Part shown: positions 43,656-52,071 of the stretch, piece by piece
Layout: the number at the start of each line of letters is the position of its first letter
How positions within the stretch are numbered: the first letter of the stretch is position 1
Origin: Pricia antarctica
GTDB lineage: Bacteria; Bacteroidota; Bacteroidia; Flavobacteriales; Flavobacteriaceae
Reading direction: 5' to 3'
Assembly: GCF_900101815.1 (NCBI RefSeq)
Contig: NZ_FNAO01000004.1
Span: 186,001-250,000 of the forward strand
Length of the DNA: 64,000 nucleotides
The notes under the pieces: model-generated
The model's input: the letters and a program-made list of their open reading frames with translations, nothing else
Database searches by the model: none
What the model was told of the DNA's origin: nothing
Made by a program: the position numbers and the translations under genes

Positions 43656-44612
43656 ATGGATTTCACAAACCCCTTAATTTACGGAGTACCCTGTTTTATC
43701 GCGTTTATATTGTTGGAACTCACCTACAGCCATACCCATGGCGATGAGGACCTTTATGATTGGAGAGATCTCTTGGCCAGTGGCGCCATGGGGGTAGGCT
43801 CCGCTATCTTAGGGCCGCTGATCAAGGTGACCCTTCTTATTGTAATATTTACGCTTACCTACGAATTCTTTAATCCGGAAGTTGACGGCGTCCGCACCAA
43901 TATAATGGGCTACGAATCGTTCGGCTATGCATGGTATGTATGGTTGCTCTGCCAATTGGCCGACGATTTCACCTATTATTGGTTCCACCGGGCCAATCAT
44001 GAAATACGCATTCTTTGGGCCGCACATATCGTACACCATTCTTCGGATAACTTTAATTTGGGAACTGCCGTACGCAACGGATGGTTTACCCTATTGTACA
44101 AGCCTTTCTTTTACATGTGGATGCCCGCCATAGGCTTTCCGGTGGAGATGGTCGTGGTCGCTTTAGCCATTGAATCGCTGTGGCAATTTCAGTTACATTC
44201 CAAATACGTTCCCAAAATGGGATGGGTCGAAAAAATCTTTAACACCCACACCATGCATCAGGTGCACCATTCCCAGAATGTGGAGTATCTCGATAAAAAC
44301 CACGGGGGCTTTCTAAATATCTTCGATAAAATTTTCGGCACCTGGAAAGAGCTAGATGATGATGTTGAGGTCAAGTTTGGGGTGATTCATGCGCCTCACT
44401 CCTACAATCCCATTGTAATATTGACCCATGAATTCAAGGATATTTGGGCCGACGTCAAAAAAGCGAATAAATTCTCCGACAAACTTATGTATATCTTCGG
44501 ACCCCCGGGATGGAGTCCAGATGGTAGCACCCTGACCGTGAAGCAGCAACAGCGTTTATTTCGGGAGCAGAAAGCTAAGAATCCCGAAATGGTTTATAGT
44601 CGGCCGAATTGA
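43656..44612 (+). CDS. Second sterol desaturase / fatty acid hydroxylase family protein
   Basis: A 318-residue polytopic membrane protein with the di-iron histidine clusters: FHRANHE, HIVHHSSD and HTMHQVHHSQ. Several transmembrane helices surround these. It ends FREQKAKNPEMVYSRPN. Substrate is unknown; sterols, carotenoids and membrane lipids are all possible. It follows parC by about 75 bases but has its own promoter. See also the family member at 22459-23448. Confidence 0.9.
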   Translation: MDFTNPLIYGVPCFIAFILLELTYSHTHGDEDLYDWRDLLASGAMGVGSAILGPLIKVTLLIVIFTLTYEFFNPEVDGVRTNIMGYESFGYAWYVWLLCQLADDFTYYWFHRANHEIRILWAAHIVHHSSDNFNLGTAVRNGWFTLLYKPFFYMWMPAIGFPVEMVVVALAIESLWQFQLHSKYVPKMGWVEKIFNTHTMHQVHHSQNVEYLDKNHGGFLNIFDKIFGTWKELDDDVEVKFGVIHAPHSYNPIVILTHEFKDIWADVKKANKFSDKLMYIFGPPGWSPDGSTLTVKQQQRLFREQKAKNPEMVYSRPN

Positions 44613-44737
44613 TCCGAAGAGATTTAGTGATCAAGGTTTGGTGGCATCAAGCGGATAAGTCTTGCAGCCTAATAAAACTTAGAGGCGGTACTTTTCGAAT
44701 TTAAGACACCACTACCCACCTTCTATTTATTTGTTTG

Positions 44738-45511
44738 CTATTTCCACCTAAACGCGTAATAGCGACAAGGGCTGTCCCCAATATTCGATATACCATGCGT
44801 TTCATTTGATTTCACAAAGAACAGATCGCCTATAGTTCCTTGATATTTTTCCCCATTTATAGTCATTTCGGTTTGTCCTTCAATGACCAAGATGATTTCT
44901 GATTCCGAATGGGAATGCGGTTTATGGCTAGGGCCTTTACGATCTAATTGCGTCGTGTGCATTTCGAAGTATTCACACATGTCCGTAGGGCGTTCAAAAT
45001 AGGATGTGGAGCGTCCCTTGCTTGTCTTTTCAGGTTTCAGGTCCTCAAAATTGATAAATAGCGGTCCACCGGCCTCTTGTCCCCTTTGGATATCCATATC
45101 TTTTTTTGAAGTAAACATCATGATATAATAGGTCAGCGGAACGTCTCCGCTATTTTCCATGGACTGTTCCGTCAAAGGCGGAATCAAACCGACACTTCCT
45201 TTCGGCAACACTTCGCTTTTCCCGTTCATCGTCAGCTTTAGCCAACCTTCCTTTACGATTACCAACTCCTCGATATTTTCCTGGGTATGAGGGGGAGCGG
45301 GTTTGGCTCCTTTATCTTGCGTAGTGGCATGAATTTCCAAGAAGCTAAAATGGGGTGAGCTACCTTCCATAATCTTCCGACCCACGCGCATATCACCTTC
45401 CTTAATAGGCAATTCAGACCATTTATATACTCCCGAATCGAGCTCTTTTAACTGTGCCATACCCATAAAACTTATATTGATAACTAAAAACAATGATAGT
45501 AATCGTTTCAT
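44738..45511 (-). CDS. Exported double-cupin protein
   Basis: A 257-residue protein; the ATG at 45511 gives a signal peptide (MKRLLSLFLVINISFMGMAQ) and is preferred over the upstream in-frame start. Two cupin-like beta-barrel halves are visible: one around residues 50-150 (PPHTQENIEELVIVKEG) and one around 180-255 (HSHSESEIILVIEGQ). The His and Glu positions fit metal-binding cupins. Function is unknown: dioxygenase, isomerase or sugar-binding roles all occur. It is the only gene of its run, followed by nothing co-directional for 90 bases. Confidence 0.84.
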   Translation of the reverse strand: MKRLLSLFLVINISFMGMAQLKELDSGVYKWSELPIKEGDMRVGRKIMEGSSPHFSFLEIHATTQDKGAKPAPPHTQENIEELVIVKEGWLKLTMNGKSEVLPKGSVGLIPPLTEQSMENSGDVPLTYYIMMFTSKKDMDIQRGQEAGGPLFINFEDLKPEKTSKGRSTSYFERPTDMCEYFEMHTTQLDRKGPSHKPHSHSESEIILVIEGQTEMTINGEKYQGTIGDLFFVKSNETHGISNIGDSPCRYYAFRWK

Positions 45512-45663
45512 TTTTAATAATTTAAATGAGTCTGATAATACTATAAATATAAGGAAATTAGCTATCCATCTTGCCGTCAGCAAGATTAGAAATAAGTAAA
45601 GTATAAACTTCGACTAGCCACGGTAACTGGGGTTTTGATAAGATATGCGTTTAGAGCTAAACT

Positions 45664-46044
45664 TTAGGGTTTACTGATTACCGCCGTTCCTCTTGATTTG
45701 CTGCTCTCCCCGACAATTCCATATTCGAACGTATAAGAATCTTCAGTGGTGGATAGAATTTTCATGTGAACGGACTTTTCTTCCGCTTTATTTTTGGGAT
45801 TTATTTTTTTTACAACGTATTCGCAATCGTTAATCCATCGTACGGCAGAGGTATCCACTTTACCTTCGAAATAATCGATTTCAATACTATCGTTGCGGAC
45901 GAAAGTGGTGGTCTTTTCTTCATCACCGATGGTCGTTGTAAAGGTGAAATTTCCGTTCTTGAAAGTTTTACAGTCCCTTTGGGGCTGATAGCACGAAACC
46001 AGAAGTACTAAAAGTAGGCAGCAAATAAGAATTCTTTTTATCAT
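45664..46044 (-). CDS. Small lipoprotein, often mislabelled DNA topoisomerase IV in related genomes
   Basis: A 126-residue lipoprotein: the signal reads MIKRILICCLLLVLLVSC, with a lipobox ending Cys18. The mature part has FKNGNFTFTTTIGDEEKTTTF and RWINDCEYVVKK. There is no topoisomerase domain. I recall close relatives of this small protein being named DNA topoisomerase IV in public annotation, apparently by neighbourhood; that name should not be copied. Function unknown. It lies 26 bases upstream of nothing obvious and follows the XRE regulator gene (46070) on the same strand, so a shared transcript is possible. Confidence 0.78.
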   Translation of the reverse strand: MIKRILICCLLLVLLVSCYQPQRDCKTFKNGNFTFTTTIGDEEKTTTFVRNDSIEIDYFEGKVDTSAVRWINDCEYVVKKINPKNKAEEKSVHMKILSTTEDSYTFEYGIVGESSKSRGTAVISKP

Positions 46045-46069
46045 CCCTGCAAAATAATGAAATTAACCG

Positions 46070-46447
46070 CTATTTGCTATCATCGTAAGCCTCAAAACTT
46101 CCGTCGGAATAGAAAATTACGATTCGCTCAATAGTTTTTTCCGGATTTTTGACTGCTTTAGTATTTAGGTCATCAGACGGTTTAGATGGGTAGGGTGTGG
46201 GAGAGACTTTCTCTGAAGTTTCCGAAGGAAATGTTCCTTTGCCATTTAACAACCAGTAGAGATTCACTTCGGGAAAGTTCTTTACTACTTTAAGCACAAA
46301 TTCTAGGCTTGGCTTATTGCGTCCGGATAAGAGGTGGGAGATACTGGAGCGTTGCACTTGAATCTTATCGGCAAAAGCAGAGGCATTAAGATTGTAATAT
46401 TGAAGCAAATGCCCAAGACGCTCAATAAAATCAGAACTGTTTACCAT
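46070..46447 (-). CDS. XRE-family helix-turn-helix regulator
   Basis: A 125-residue DNA-binding protein. The ATG at 46447 (MVNSSDFIERLGHLLQYYNL) is preferred over an upstream in-frame start. The helix-turn-helix is ASAFADKIQVQRSSISHLLSGRNKPSLEFVL (about 20-50). The C-terminal part carries a Ser/Pro-rich linker and a short basic tail (IVIFYSDGSFEAYDD), perhaps for dimerisation. Such regulators usually sit next to an accessory gene they control; here the neighbour is the small lipoprotein. Target and signal are unknown. Confidence 0.85.
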   Translation of the reverse strand: MVNSSDFIERLGHLLQYYNLNASAFADKIQVQRSSISHLLSGRNKPSLEFVLKVVKNFPEVNLYWLLNGKGTFPSETSEKVSPTPYPSKPSDDLNTKAVKNPEKTIERIVIFYSDGSFEAYDDSK

Positions 46448-46690
46448 TGTGAATATTTGTGCTATAAATATACCATAAACTTCCACAAATCCTATTTTAA
46501 AGATATAATAATCTCTAATAAATATTAATTTAAAAGCTTAAATAAACTATTTTAAAATACTGATTTAGTGAGTAATATAATCATTTTATTAAACCATGTA
46601 CATTTATTAGTTCTTGGATGACTACAATTGTTAACACCATTAATTCGTCTTACAGATATGTTTACAAAAACAAATTTTAATAGTTTACAA

Positions 46691-46717
46691 TTGTAATTTA
46701 TTTAGATATTACTTTTG
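46691..46717 (+). promoter_or_regulatory. Promoter of the M14 peptidase gene
   Basis: TTG (46691-46693), 16-base spacer, TACTTTTG (46710-46717), 20 bases before the ATG. The surrounding 250 bases are AT-rich and otherwise featureless. Confidence 0.6.
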
Positions 46718-46737
46718 TAGCCTAATAAAAACGACGG

Positions 46738-47853
46738 ATGGTTCTAAAACAATTCGAATACCTATCAATCAAAGAAAAAGCAGTGCTAGGGCGTTATGTC
46801 GTGAACGGGCAAATCGATGGATTTTTGGAAAAGTTTAAAGATAAATATGAGGTGAAGACTTTGGGCGTATCCGTTCTGGGACTTCCAATTAGAAGCATCA
46901 CTCTCGGAAGCGGACCCATAAAAGTGTTGATGTGGTCGCAGATGCACGGCAATGAGTCCACCACTACCAAGGCGGTTTTAGACCTTATAAATTATCTGGA
47001 TTCGGATCTTCCTAAAGCTGAAACCGTTCGTAAAAATTGCTCCATTACCATTATACCCATTTTAAATCCTGATGGTGCCGTGGTTTATACCCGCGTCAAT
47101 GCGAACGCCGTCGATTTAAATCGAGATGCACAGCAAAGAACCCAATCGGAAAGCAGGGCATTGCGAAGCGCCTTTGACGAATTGCAGCCGGATTATTGCT
47201 TCAACCTACACGATCAGCGTACAATATTTAATGTGGGGGATACCTCGAAACCAGCTACGATATCTTTTTTGGCACCGGCTCATGACGAAATAAGAAGCGT
47301 TTCCCCAGCGCGTTCGTTAAGCATGAAGCTCATAGTAGCCATGAATACAATGTTGCAAAAACAGATTCCTGGACAGATTGGAAGATATGACGATGCTTTT
47401 AATGCCGACTGTGTAGGAGATACTTTTCAAATGACCGGCACGCCGACCGTCTTGTTCGAAGCGGGACACCATCCTGATGATTACGATAGGGAAAGAACGA
47501 GGGAATATATTTTTCAGGCCCTAATAACTGCATTAAATATGATAGTGGTCGAAGCGGTTTTGGAATTAAACGAATCAGACTATTTTTTGATTCCCGAAAA
47601 TCAAAAAAGATATTATGATATATTGATACGTAATGCACACATCATCGTCCCATCTTTAAAAAAAGGAGATGCTATCGGTATTCTTTATGTTGAAACCTTA
47701 AATAATAAAACTATTGATTTTGTGCCTAAAATTGAAAAAATTGGCAGTCTGGATAGTTATTATGGCCATAAGACGTACAATTGTCTGATTGATAGTGATT
47801 TGAAATCCCTTGAAAAGTATTCAGCTTTAACCGACCTATTCTCCGCATTTTAG
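46738..47853 (+). CDS. M14 family zinc carboxypeptidase
   Basis: A 371-residue metallopeptidase. Zinc ligands His70 and Glu73 are in MHGNES, and the third ligand His158 is in FNLHDQR; the catalytic Glu241 is in VLFEAGHH. The segment LNPDGAVVYTRVNANAVDLNRD is typical. No signal peptide is visible, so it is likely cytoplasmic. The family includes carboxypeptidases and deamidating or peptidoglycan-modifying enzymes; substrate unknown. The residues after 270 form an extra domain of unknown role. It is followed by an Lrp-type regulator. Confidence 0.88.
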   Translation: MVLKQFEYLSIKEKAVLGRYVVNGQIDGFLEKFKDKYEVKTLGVSVLGLPIRSITLGSGPIKVLMWSQMHGNESTTTKAVLDLINYLDSDLPKAETVRKNCSITIIPILNPDGAVVYTRVNANAVDLNRDAQQRTQSESRALRSAFDELQPDYCFNLHDQRTIFNVGDTSKPATISFLAPAHDEIRSVSPARSLSMKLIVAMNTMLQKQIPGQIGRYDDAFNADCVGDTFQMTGTPTVLFEAGHHPDDYDRERTREYIFQALITALNMIVVEAVLELNESDYFLIPENQKRYYDILIRNAHIIVPSLKKGDAIGILYVETLNNKTIDFVPKIEKIGSLDSYYGHKTYNCLIDSDLKSLEKYSALTDLFSAF

Positions 47854-47932
47854 ATTTTTCTTTAAAAACCTAAAATTATTACATTTCTGTTAAAAAACAT
47901 CGTGTTTTCGTACATATTATTTCTTAATTTTC

Positions 47933-47940
47933 TATTTTTG
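47933..47940 (+). promoter_or_regulatory. -7 box upstream of the Lrp-type regulator
   Basis: TATTTTTG matches TAnnTTTG, giving a leader of about 85 bases. No good -33 element was found. Confidence 0.4.
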
Positions 47941-48029
47941 TTCTCGATACGTATTTTAATAAAGAGCAACGGTATCCGGGGGTTTTTATTATTAAAATAG
48001 GTGTAAGAAATACTAAATATATAATTATC

Positions 48030-48512
48030 ATGGCAGGAAAAGTAAAACTAGACGAAATCGACCACCAAATTCTGGATATGTTGATTGAAAACACCAGAAC
48101 ACCCTTTACCGATATTGCTAAAAAATTGTTGATTTCGGCAGGTACGGTTCACGTGAGAGTAAAAAAAATGGAAGAAGCCGGAATCATCAAAGGTTCGTCA
48201 CTTACTTTGGATTATGTGAAATTAGGATATGCCTTTATTGCTTATGTCGGTATTTTCTTGGAAAAGACGCACCAGACCAAATTTGTAATGGAGCGATTGG
48301 AGCAAATTCCGAATGTGACCATCGCTCATATTACCACGGGCAAGTTCAATATATTTTGTAAAATAAGGGCCAAGGATACGAACCATGCTAAGAATATTAT
48401 TTTTATGATCGATGATATCGATGGAATTAATCGAACGGAAACCATGATTTCATTGGAAGAGAGCTTCAATGACAAAAAAAGGTTGATGCATATGATATTT
48501 AATGAGCTTTAA
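48030..48512 (+). CDS. Lrp/AsnC family transcriptional regulator
   Basis: A 160-residue regulator. The N-terminal helix-turn-helix is DEIDHQILDMLIENTRTPFTDIAKKL. The C-terminal ligand-sensing (RAM-type) domain begins near residue 65 and contains ITTGKFNIFCKIRAKD. Lrp-like proteins usually sense amino acids and oligomerise around DNA. Standard length. It ends with a clear terminator. The amino acid it senses cannot be told. Confidence 0.92.
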   Translation: MAGKVKLDEIDHQILDMLIENTRTPFTDIAKKLLISAGTVHVRVKKMEEAGIIKGSSLTLDYVKLGYAFIAYVGIFLEKTHQTKFVMERLEQIPNVTIAHITTGKFNIFCKIRAKDTNHAKNIIFMIDDIDGINRTETMISLEESFNDKKRLMHMIFNEL

Positions 48513-48546
48513 TACAGCTAATTTCGCATATCCGCTGAAAACACCG

Positions 48547-48577
48547 ATCCCGAATGATAATACATTCGGGATTTTCT
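48547..48577 (+). terminator. Intrinsic terminator after the Lrp-type gene
   Basis: ATCCCGAATG (48547-48556) and CATTCGGGAT (48563-48572), loop ATAATA, then TTTTC TTT. Confidence 0.9.
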
Positions 48578-48658
48578 TTAGCTTCGCATATAGTGCGCGC
48601 TTAAACTGACGGCATTTTTGCGGTAGTGAGAGATCTTCCTAATTTTAAAATTGGCATT

Positions 48659-49174
48659 ATGAGAACCCCAGAACTGAATCTTGCCGAACCGCATCCCTTG
48701 TACAAGATCTATATCGATACTTTAGGGGATGTGGAGCTGCTGGATATGATGCAAAGGCAATTGGGCAACTTTCCGGAGTTTATCGAAAATATTCCCGATG
48801 ATAAACTATTATTTCGTTACGAACCTATAAAGTGGACGACGGCCCAGGTTTTGCAACATGTCATCGATACAGAGCGCATATTTCAACATCGGGCTTTCCG
48901 TTTTTCGCGAGGGGACACTTCCGTCTTACCGGGTTTTGACCAAGACAGCTACGCCGAAAAGTCAATGGTAGAAAGACGTTCCAAGGAAAGTATCATTGAA
49001 GAATATAAAACGGTACGCAAGTCTACCCTCTCTTTGTTTGCCAACCTTGACCGAAGCGCTCTTGAAAATACAGGTATCGCCAGTAGCGTAACATGGAGCG
49101 TCGCCGCGCTTGGTTTTGTGATTTGCGGTCATCAAAAGCATCATAGGAATATTATTCGGGAACGTTATATTTGA
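48659..49174 (+). CDS. DinB-family protein
   Basis: A four-helix-bundle protein of 171 residues. The ATG at 48659 (MRTPELNLAE) is preferred over the upstream GTG. Metal ligands are suggested by His67 in QHVIDTERIFQHRAF and the C-terminal GHQKHHRNIIRERY. DinB-family proteins bind a metal at this site and include mycothiol- or bacillithiol-dependent enzymes; this one may act in detoxification. No co-directional partner. The name DinB does not mean the DNA polymerase IV gene of E. coli. Confidence 0.85.
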   Translation: MRTPELNLAEPHPLYKIYIDTLGDVELLDMMQRQLGNFPEFIENIPDDKLLFRYEPIKWTTAQVLQHVIDTERIFQHRAFRFSRGDTSVLPGFDQDSYAEKSMVERRSKESIIEEYKTVRKSTLSLFANLDRSALENTGIASSVTWSVAALGFVICGHQKHHRNIIRERYI

Positions 49175-49176
49175 AA

Positions 49177-49234
49177 AAATCCCAAATCCCAAACGGAAAC
49201 ACGAAACGCCAACACCAAATGCCAAAGCCAAGCC
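49177..49234. repeat. AAA-spaced 6-7 bp tandem units after the DinB gene
   Basis: Units AAATCCC, AAATCCC, AAACGG, AAACACG, AAACGCC, AACACC, AAATGCC, AAAGCC run consecutively. Degenerate, yet the AAA phase repeats every 6-7 bases. It lies in the spacer between the DinB and BrkB genes. Confidence 0.5.
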
Positions 49235-49328
49235 TTACATTTTCTACGAAGGTGACTATTTAGCCAGTATATCAACCTCACATGGCATTACATGACAGAC
49301 AAGCTATATTCAATAATTCAAATTTGAA

Positions 49329-50231
49329 ATGAAACTATTGAGAAAATTAAAGACTTTTTGGATCCTGATCAAAGACTCGGCCATGGCCTGGATCGATAAC
49401 GATCCTTTTGGCAAAAGTGCGGTCATATCTTATTACACTTTATTTTCCTTGCCTTCCCTATTGATGATCGTCACCTGGATTGCCAGTGAGCTTTTTGGCG
49501 TGGACGCCGTGCGTGGAAAAATCTCCGCAAAGTTGGGGGCTTTTATAGGGGAAGGAGCTTCAAAGGCAATAGAAGGGATGATTGCCAATGCCTCGGTTAA
49601 AGATGGTTCCACGGTCACGGTCATCATCGGAGTGACCATGTTGCTCTTTGGTGCGACCGGGGTATTCGTTCGGCTTAAGATGGCCATGAACGATATTTGG
49701 CATGTAGAACCTAAAAAAACAGTATGGTTACAGACCATACTCGACAGGCTAATTTCGTTCGGAATGATATTGGTGTTGGGCTTTATGTTTTTGGTCTCGC
49801 TCTTACTATCCTTTATATTAAGGTTAATCAGCGAGTACATCGGTACTTTTGCACCCAAAATTGCCGAAGTGGCTGCCACTACCTTTAGTTATTTGTTGAC
49901 CTTCATCGTAATTACAGGACTATTCGCCGCTTTGTTCAGATTACTGCCGGATATCAAGATCCATTGGAAAACTACGATTTATGGGGCCGCATTGACCACT
50001 GTTCTTTTCTTGGTCGGTGAATTTTTACTGGGGTATTATTTTGCCCAAAGTGATCCGGCATCGGTATACGGTGGAGCCTCGTCTGTGGTGTTGATCATGT
50101 TATGGGTTTACTATACCTGTCTCATCCTTTTTTTCGGTGCGGAGTTTACCGCGCAGTATGCAAGCTACATTAATGAGAAGGTCGAACCTAGTGAAAAAGG
50201 GCAGGCTAAGCCTAAGGTCCAAAAGCAATAG
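49329..50231 (+). CDS. YihY/BrkB family membrane protein
   Basis: A 300-residue polytopic inner-membrane protein with about six helices. The N terminus has the characteristic DNDPFGKSAVISYYTLFSLPSLL, and later GATGVFVRLKMAMNDIW is the family block. The C terminus is short and charged. Names such as virulence factor BrkB or putative ribonuclease BN are historic; the function is not settled. It is convergent with a small acidic-tailed protein gene. The palindrome CAAATTTG lies just before the start. Confidence 0.88.
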   Translation: MKLLRKLKTFWILIKDSAMAWIDNDPFGKSAVISYYTLFSLPSLLMIVTWIASELFGVDAVRGKISAKLGAFIGEGASKAIEGMIANASVKDGSTVTVIIGVTMLLFGATGVFVRLKMAMNDIWHVEPKKTVWLQTILDRLISFGMILVLGFMFLVSLLLSFILRLISEYIGTFAPKIAEVAATTFSYLLTFIVITGLFAALFRLLPDIKIHWKTTIYGAALTTVLFLVGEFLLGYYFAQSDPASVYGGASSVVLIMLWVYYTCLILFFGAEFTAQYASYINEKVEPSEKGQAKPKVQKQ

Positions 50232-50246
50232 GCAGAGAGAAGTGGC

Positions 50247-50600
50247 TTAGTCCATATCATCCTCAAAATCGTAATCCATCTCGGAGTCCAATTCGAATTC
50301 GGGCGAATCGGCTTCTTCCAAAACGGGTTCCGGTCTTTCCTCAAGTTCTTTCTCGATGGTATCATCAAAGTTGGATATAAAATCAGCAAGGCTTTTACTG
50401 ATTTTGACCAAATAGATGGTGTCTTCGGTCTTGATCTCGACGGCCTCGACATAAGCTCCCTGAAGGTTTTTGAATACGATGATGTCTTCATCTCCATATC
50501 CGTCGGGATAGCTTTCGATCAGTAGGGCAGCAAGATCGTGACTGAGTTTTTTGTAATCAACAATTTTACGTAGCATAGTAGGTAGTATTTCGGTCTGCAT
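50247..50600 (-). CDS. Small acidic-tailed protein, sometimes mislabelled DNA primase
   Basis: A 117-residue protein of unknown function. The first 75 residues (IVDYKKLSHDLAALLIESYPDGYG, EIKTEDTIYLVKIS) form a mixed fold, and the last 40 are strongly acidic, ending SEMDYDFEDDMD. I recall proteins like this being called DNA primase in databases, although no primase motif is present. It is 15 bases downstream of the convergent BrkB gene. Confidence 0.7.
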   Translation of the reverse strand: MQTEILPTMLRKIVDYKKLSHDLAALLIESYPDGYGDEDIIVFKNLQGAYVEAVEIKTEDTIYLVKISKSLADFISNFDDTIEKELEERPEPVLEEADSPEFELDSEMDYDFEDDMD

Positions 50601-50760
50601 TGGGTTTGGTTAAGGAAACTTTTGTCGGTTTGCTTAATTTACAGATTCTAAACTATACCTTTTTTTCTAAGGATTTAATAAAGAGTTGTCAAACGGGAAT
50701 TTTAGTATACGAACGCTACTCGTGTTGTGGTTTTGGAAGAATACAAGAAGATATCGTAGG

Positions 50761-51825
50761 CTACGATCTGTTGTAATAGGCAAAAGCACGTCCGAAAAGT
50801 TCATGGGGAATTTTCACATCGATGACCGGATCGCCGATTTTTTTAAGTAGCACAAAATTAATATTGCCATGGGAATTTTTTTTGTCGAATTTCAAAAGGG
50901 ATAGGATGCCCGCAATATCAGTTTCGGAAAATTCCGTTTTAGGGTAACGGTTTAGGAATATGGTTTTAATATCCTCCAATTCGGTTTCCGGAAGTCCCGT
51001 AAGTTCTTTGGATAAATACCCTTCCAAAATCATACCGATGGCAATGGCCTCGCCGTGCAGTAAAGTTTTTCGGGCTTTACTTTCCAAAAAATAGGATTCT
51101 ACCGCATGGCCTAAGGTATGCCCGAAATTTAATATTTTTCTTAGATGTTGTTCGGTAGGGTCTTGAAGCACGACATCATTTTTGATGGTTACGGAATCGT
51201 AGATGAGATGATCCATATTTGTAAATCCCGTATTTGTTTTCAATGTATCCCAGTAAGCTGCGCTTCGTATGAGGCCGTGCTTCAGCATTTCCGCGAATCC
51301 GCTCTGCAATTGACGTTGGTCCAGAGTTGTAAGAAATTCGGATATGATAAGTACCATTTCAGGTTGGTTGATGACTCCGACCTGATTTTTCAAGGGACCG
51401 AGATCCACACCGGTTTTTCCTCCCACCGAGGCATCTACCATGGCCAATAGGGTAGTGGGTACATTAATAAAGGCGATACCTCGTTTAAAGGTAGATGCGA
51501 CAAAGCCTCCCAAATCGGTAATCACGCCACCGCCCAGATTGATCAGTAGGCTTTTTCGATCAGCATCCCCGTCCGATAAGGCTTCCCACAGCTGAATACA
51601 GGTAGGTATCGTCTTTTGACTTTCGCCGGATACGATTTCCAAAATCCCGAAATCGAAATTTCCCAGAGTATGTTTCTTAAAATCATCCAGACAATCCCGC
51701 TTCGTATTTTCATCCACCAAAATAAAAATTTTGGAATACGTAGTCGCGGTCAAATGTTCATTGAGGGCATCGTAGGCGCGTTGATTGAAATGTACGGCGT
51801 AAGAAGAGGTGGTAATCGAATCCAT
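50761..51825 (-). CDS. aroB: 3-dehydroquinate synthase
   Basis: A 354-residue NAD- and zinc-dependent enzyme of the shikimate pathway. Visible features: GGGVITDLGGFVASTFKRG, the PTTLLAMVDASVGGKTGVD block with the conserved lysine, and zinc ligands in FGHTLGHAVE. It is divergent from proline dehydrogenase across about 245 bases, an arrangement I recall from related genomes. Confidence 0.95.
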   Translation of the reverse strand: MDSITTSSYAVHFNQRAYDALNEHLTATTYSKIFILVDENTKRDCLDDFKKHTLGNFDFGILEIVSGESQKTIPTCIQLWEALSDGDADRKSLLINLGGGVITDLGGFVASTFKRGIAFINVPTTLLAMVDASVGGKTGVDLGPLKNQVGVINQPEMVLIISEFLTTLDQRQLQSGFAEMLKHGLIRSAAYWDTLKTNTGFTNMDHLIYDSVTIKNDVVLQDPTEQHLRKILNFGHTLGHAVESYFLESKARKTLLHGEAIAIGMILEGYLSKELTGLPETELEDIKTIFLNRYPKTEFSETDIAGILSLLKFDKKNSHGNINFVLLKKIGDPVIDVKIPHELFGRAFAYYNRS

Positions 51826-52020
51826 AGAAAGCTAAATTTTTGTAATTCCCGAAGTGGCCGGATCTTTTAAGATTAGTCTAAATCGCTGCGCGTTCCCCTG
51901 AGTACTTTGACTGCGCTGGGCACAGGCAGGTCAGAGGAAAGGCAGAAATCTCTGTAATTGTCTTATTATTCCTGTGCGAACGGGAATCTTTCATCCACAA
52001 AATAAACATAAAATTTTTTC

Positions 52021-52049
52021 TTGTAATCAATTTGCAGTCTTTATATTTG
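52021..52049 (+). promoter_or_regulatory. Promoter of the proline dehydrogenase gene
   Basis: TTG (52021-52023), 18-base spacer, TATATTTG (52042-52049); the ATG is 22 bases further on. This is the best consensus promoter in the window. Confidence 0.75.
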
Positions 52050-52071
52050 GTCACAAAAAAAATTGCCGGAA

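Noticed and set aside
48659-49174. DNA polymerase IV (dinB)
   Set aside because: The protein is a small metal-binding four-helix DinB-family protein, not a Y-family polymerase.
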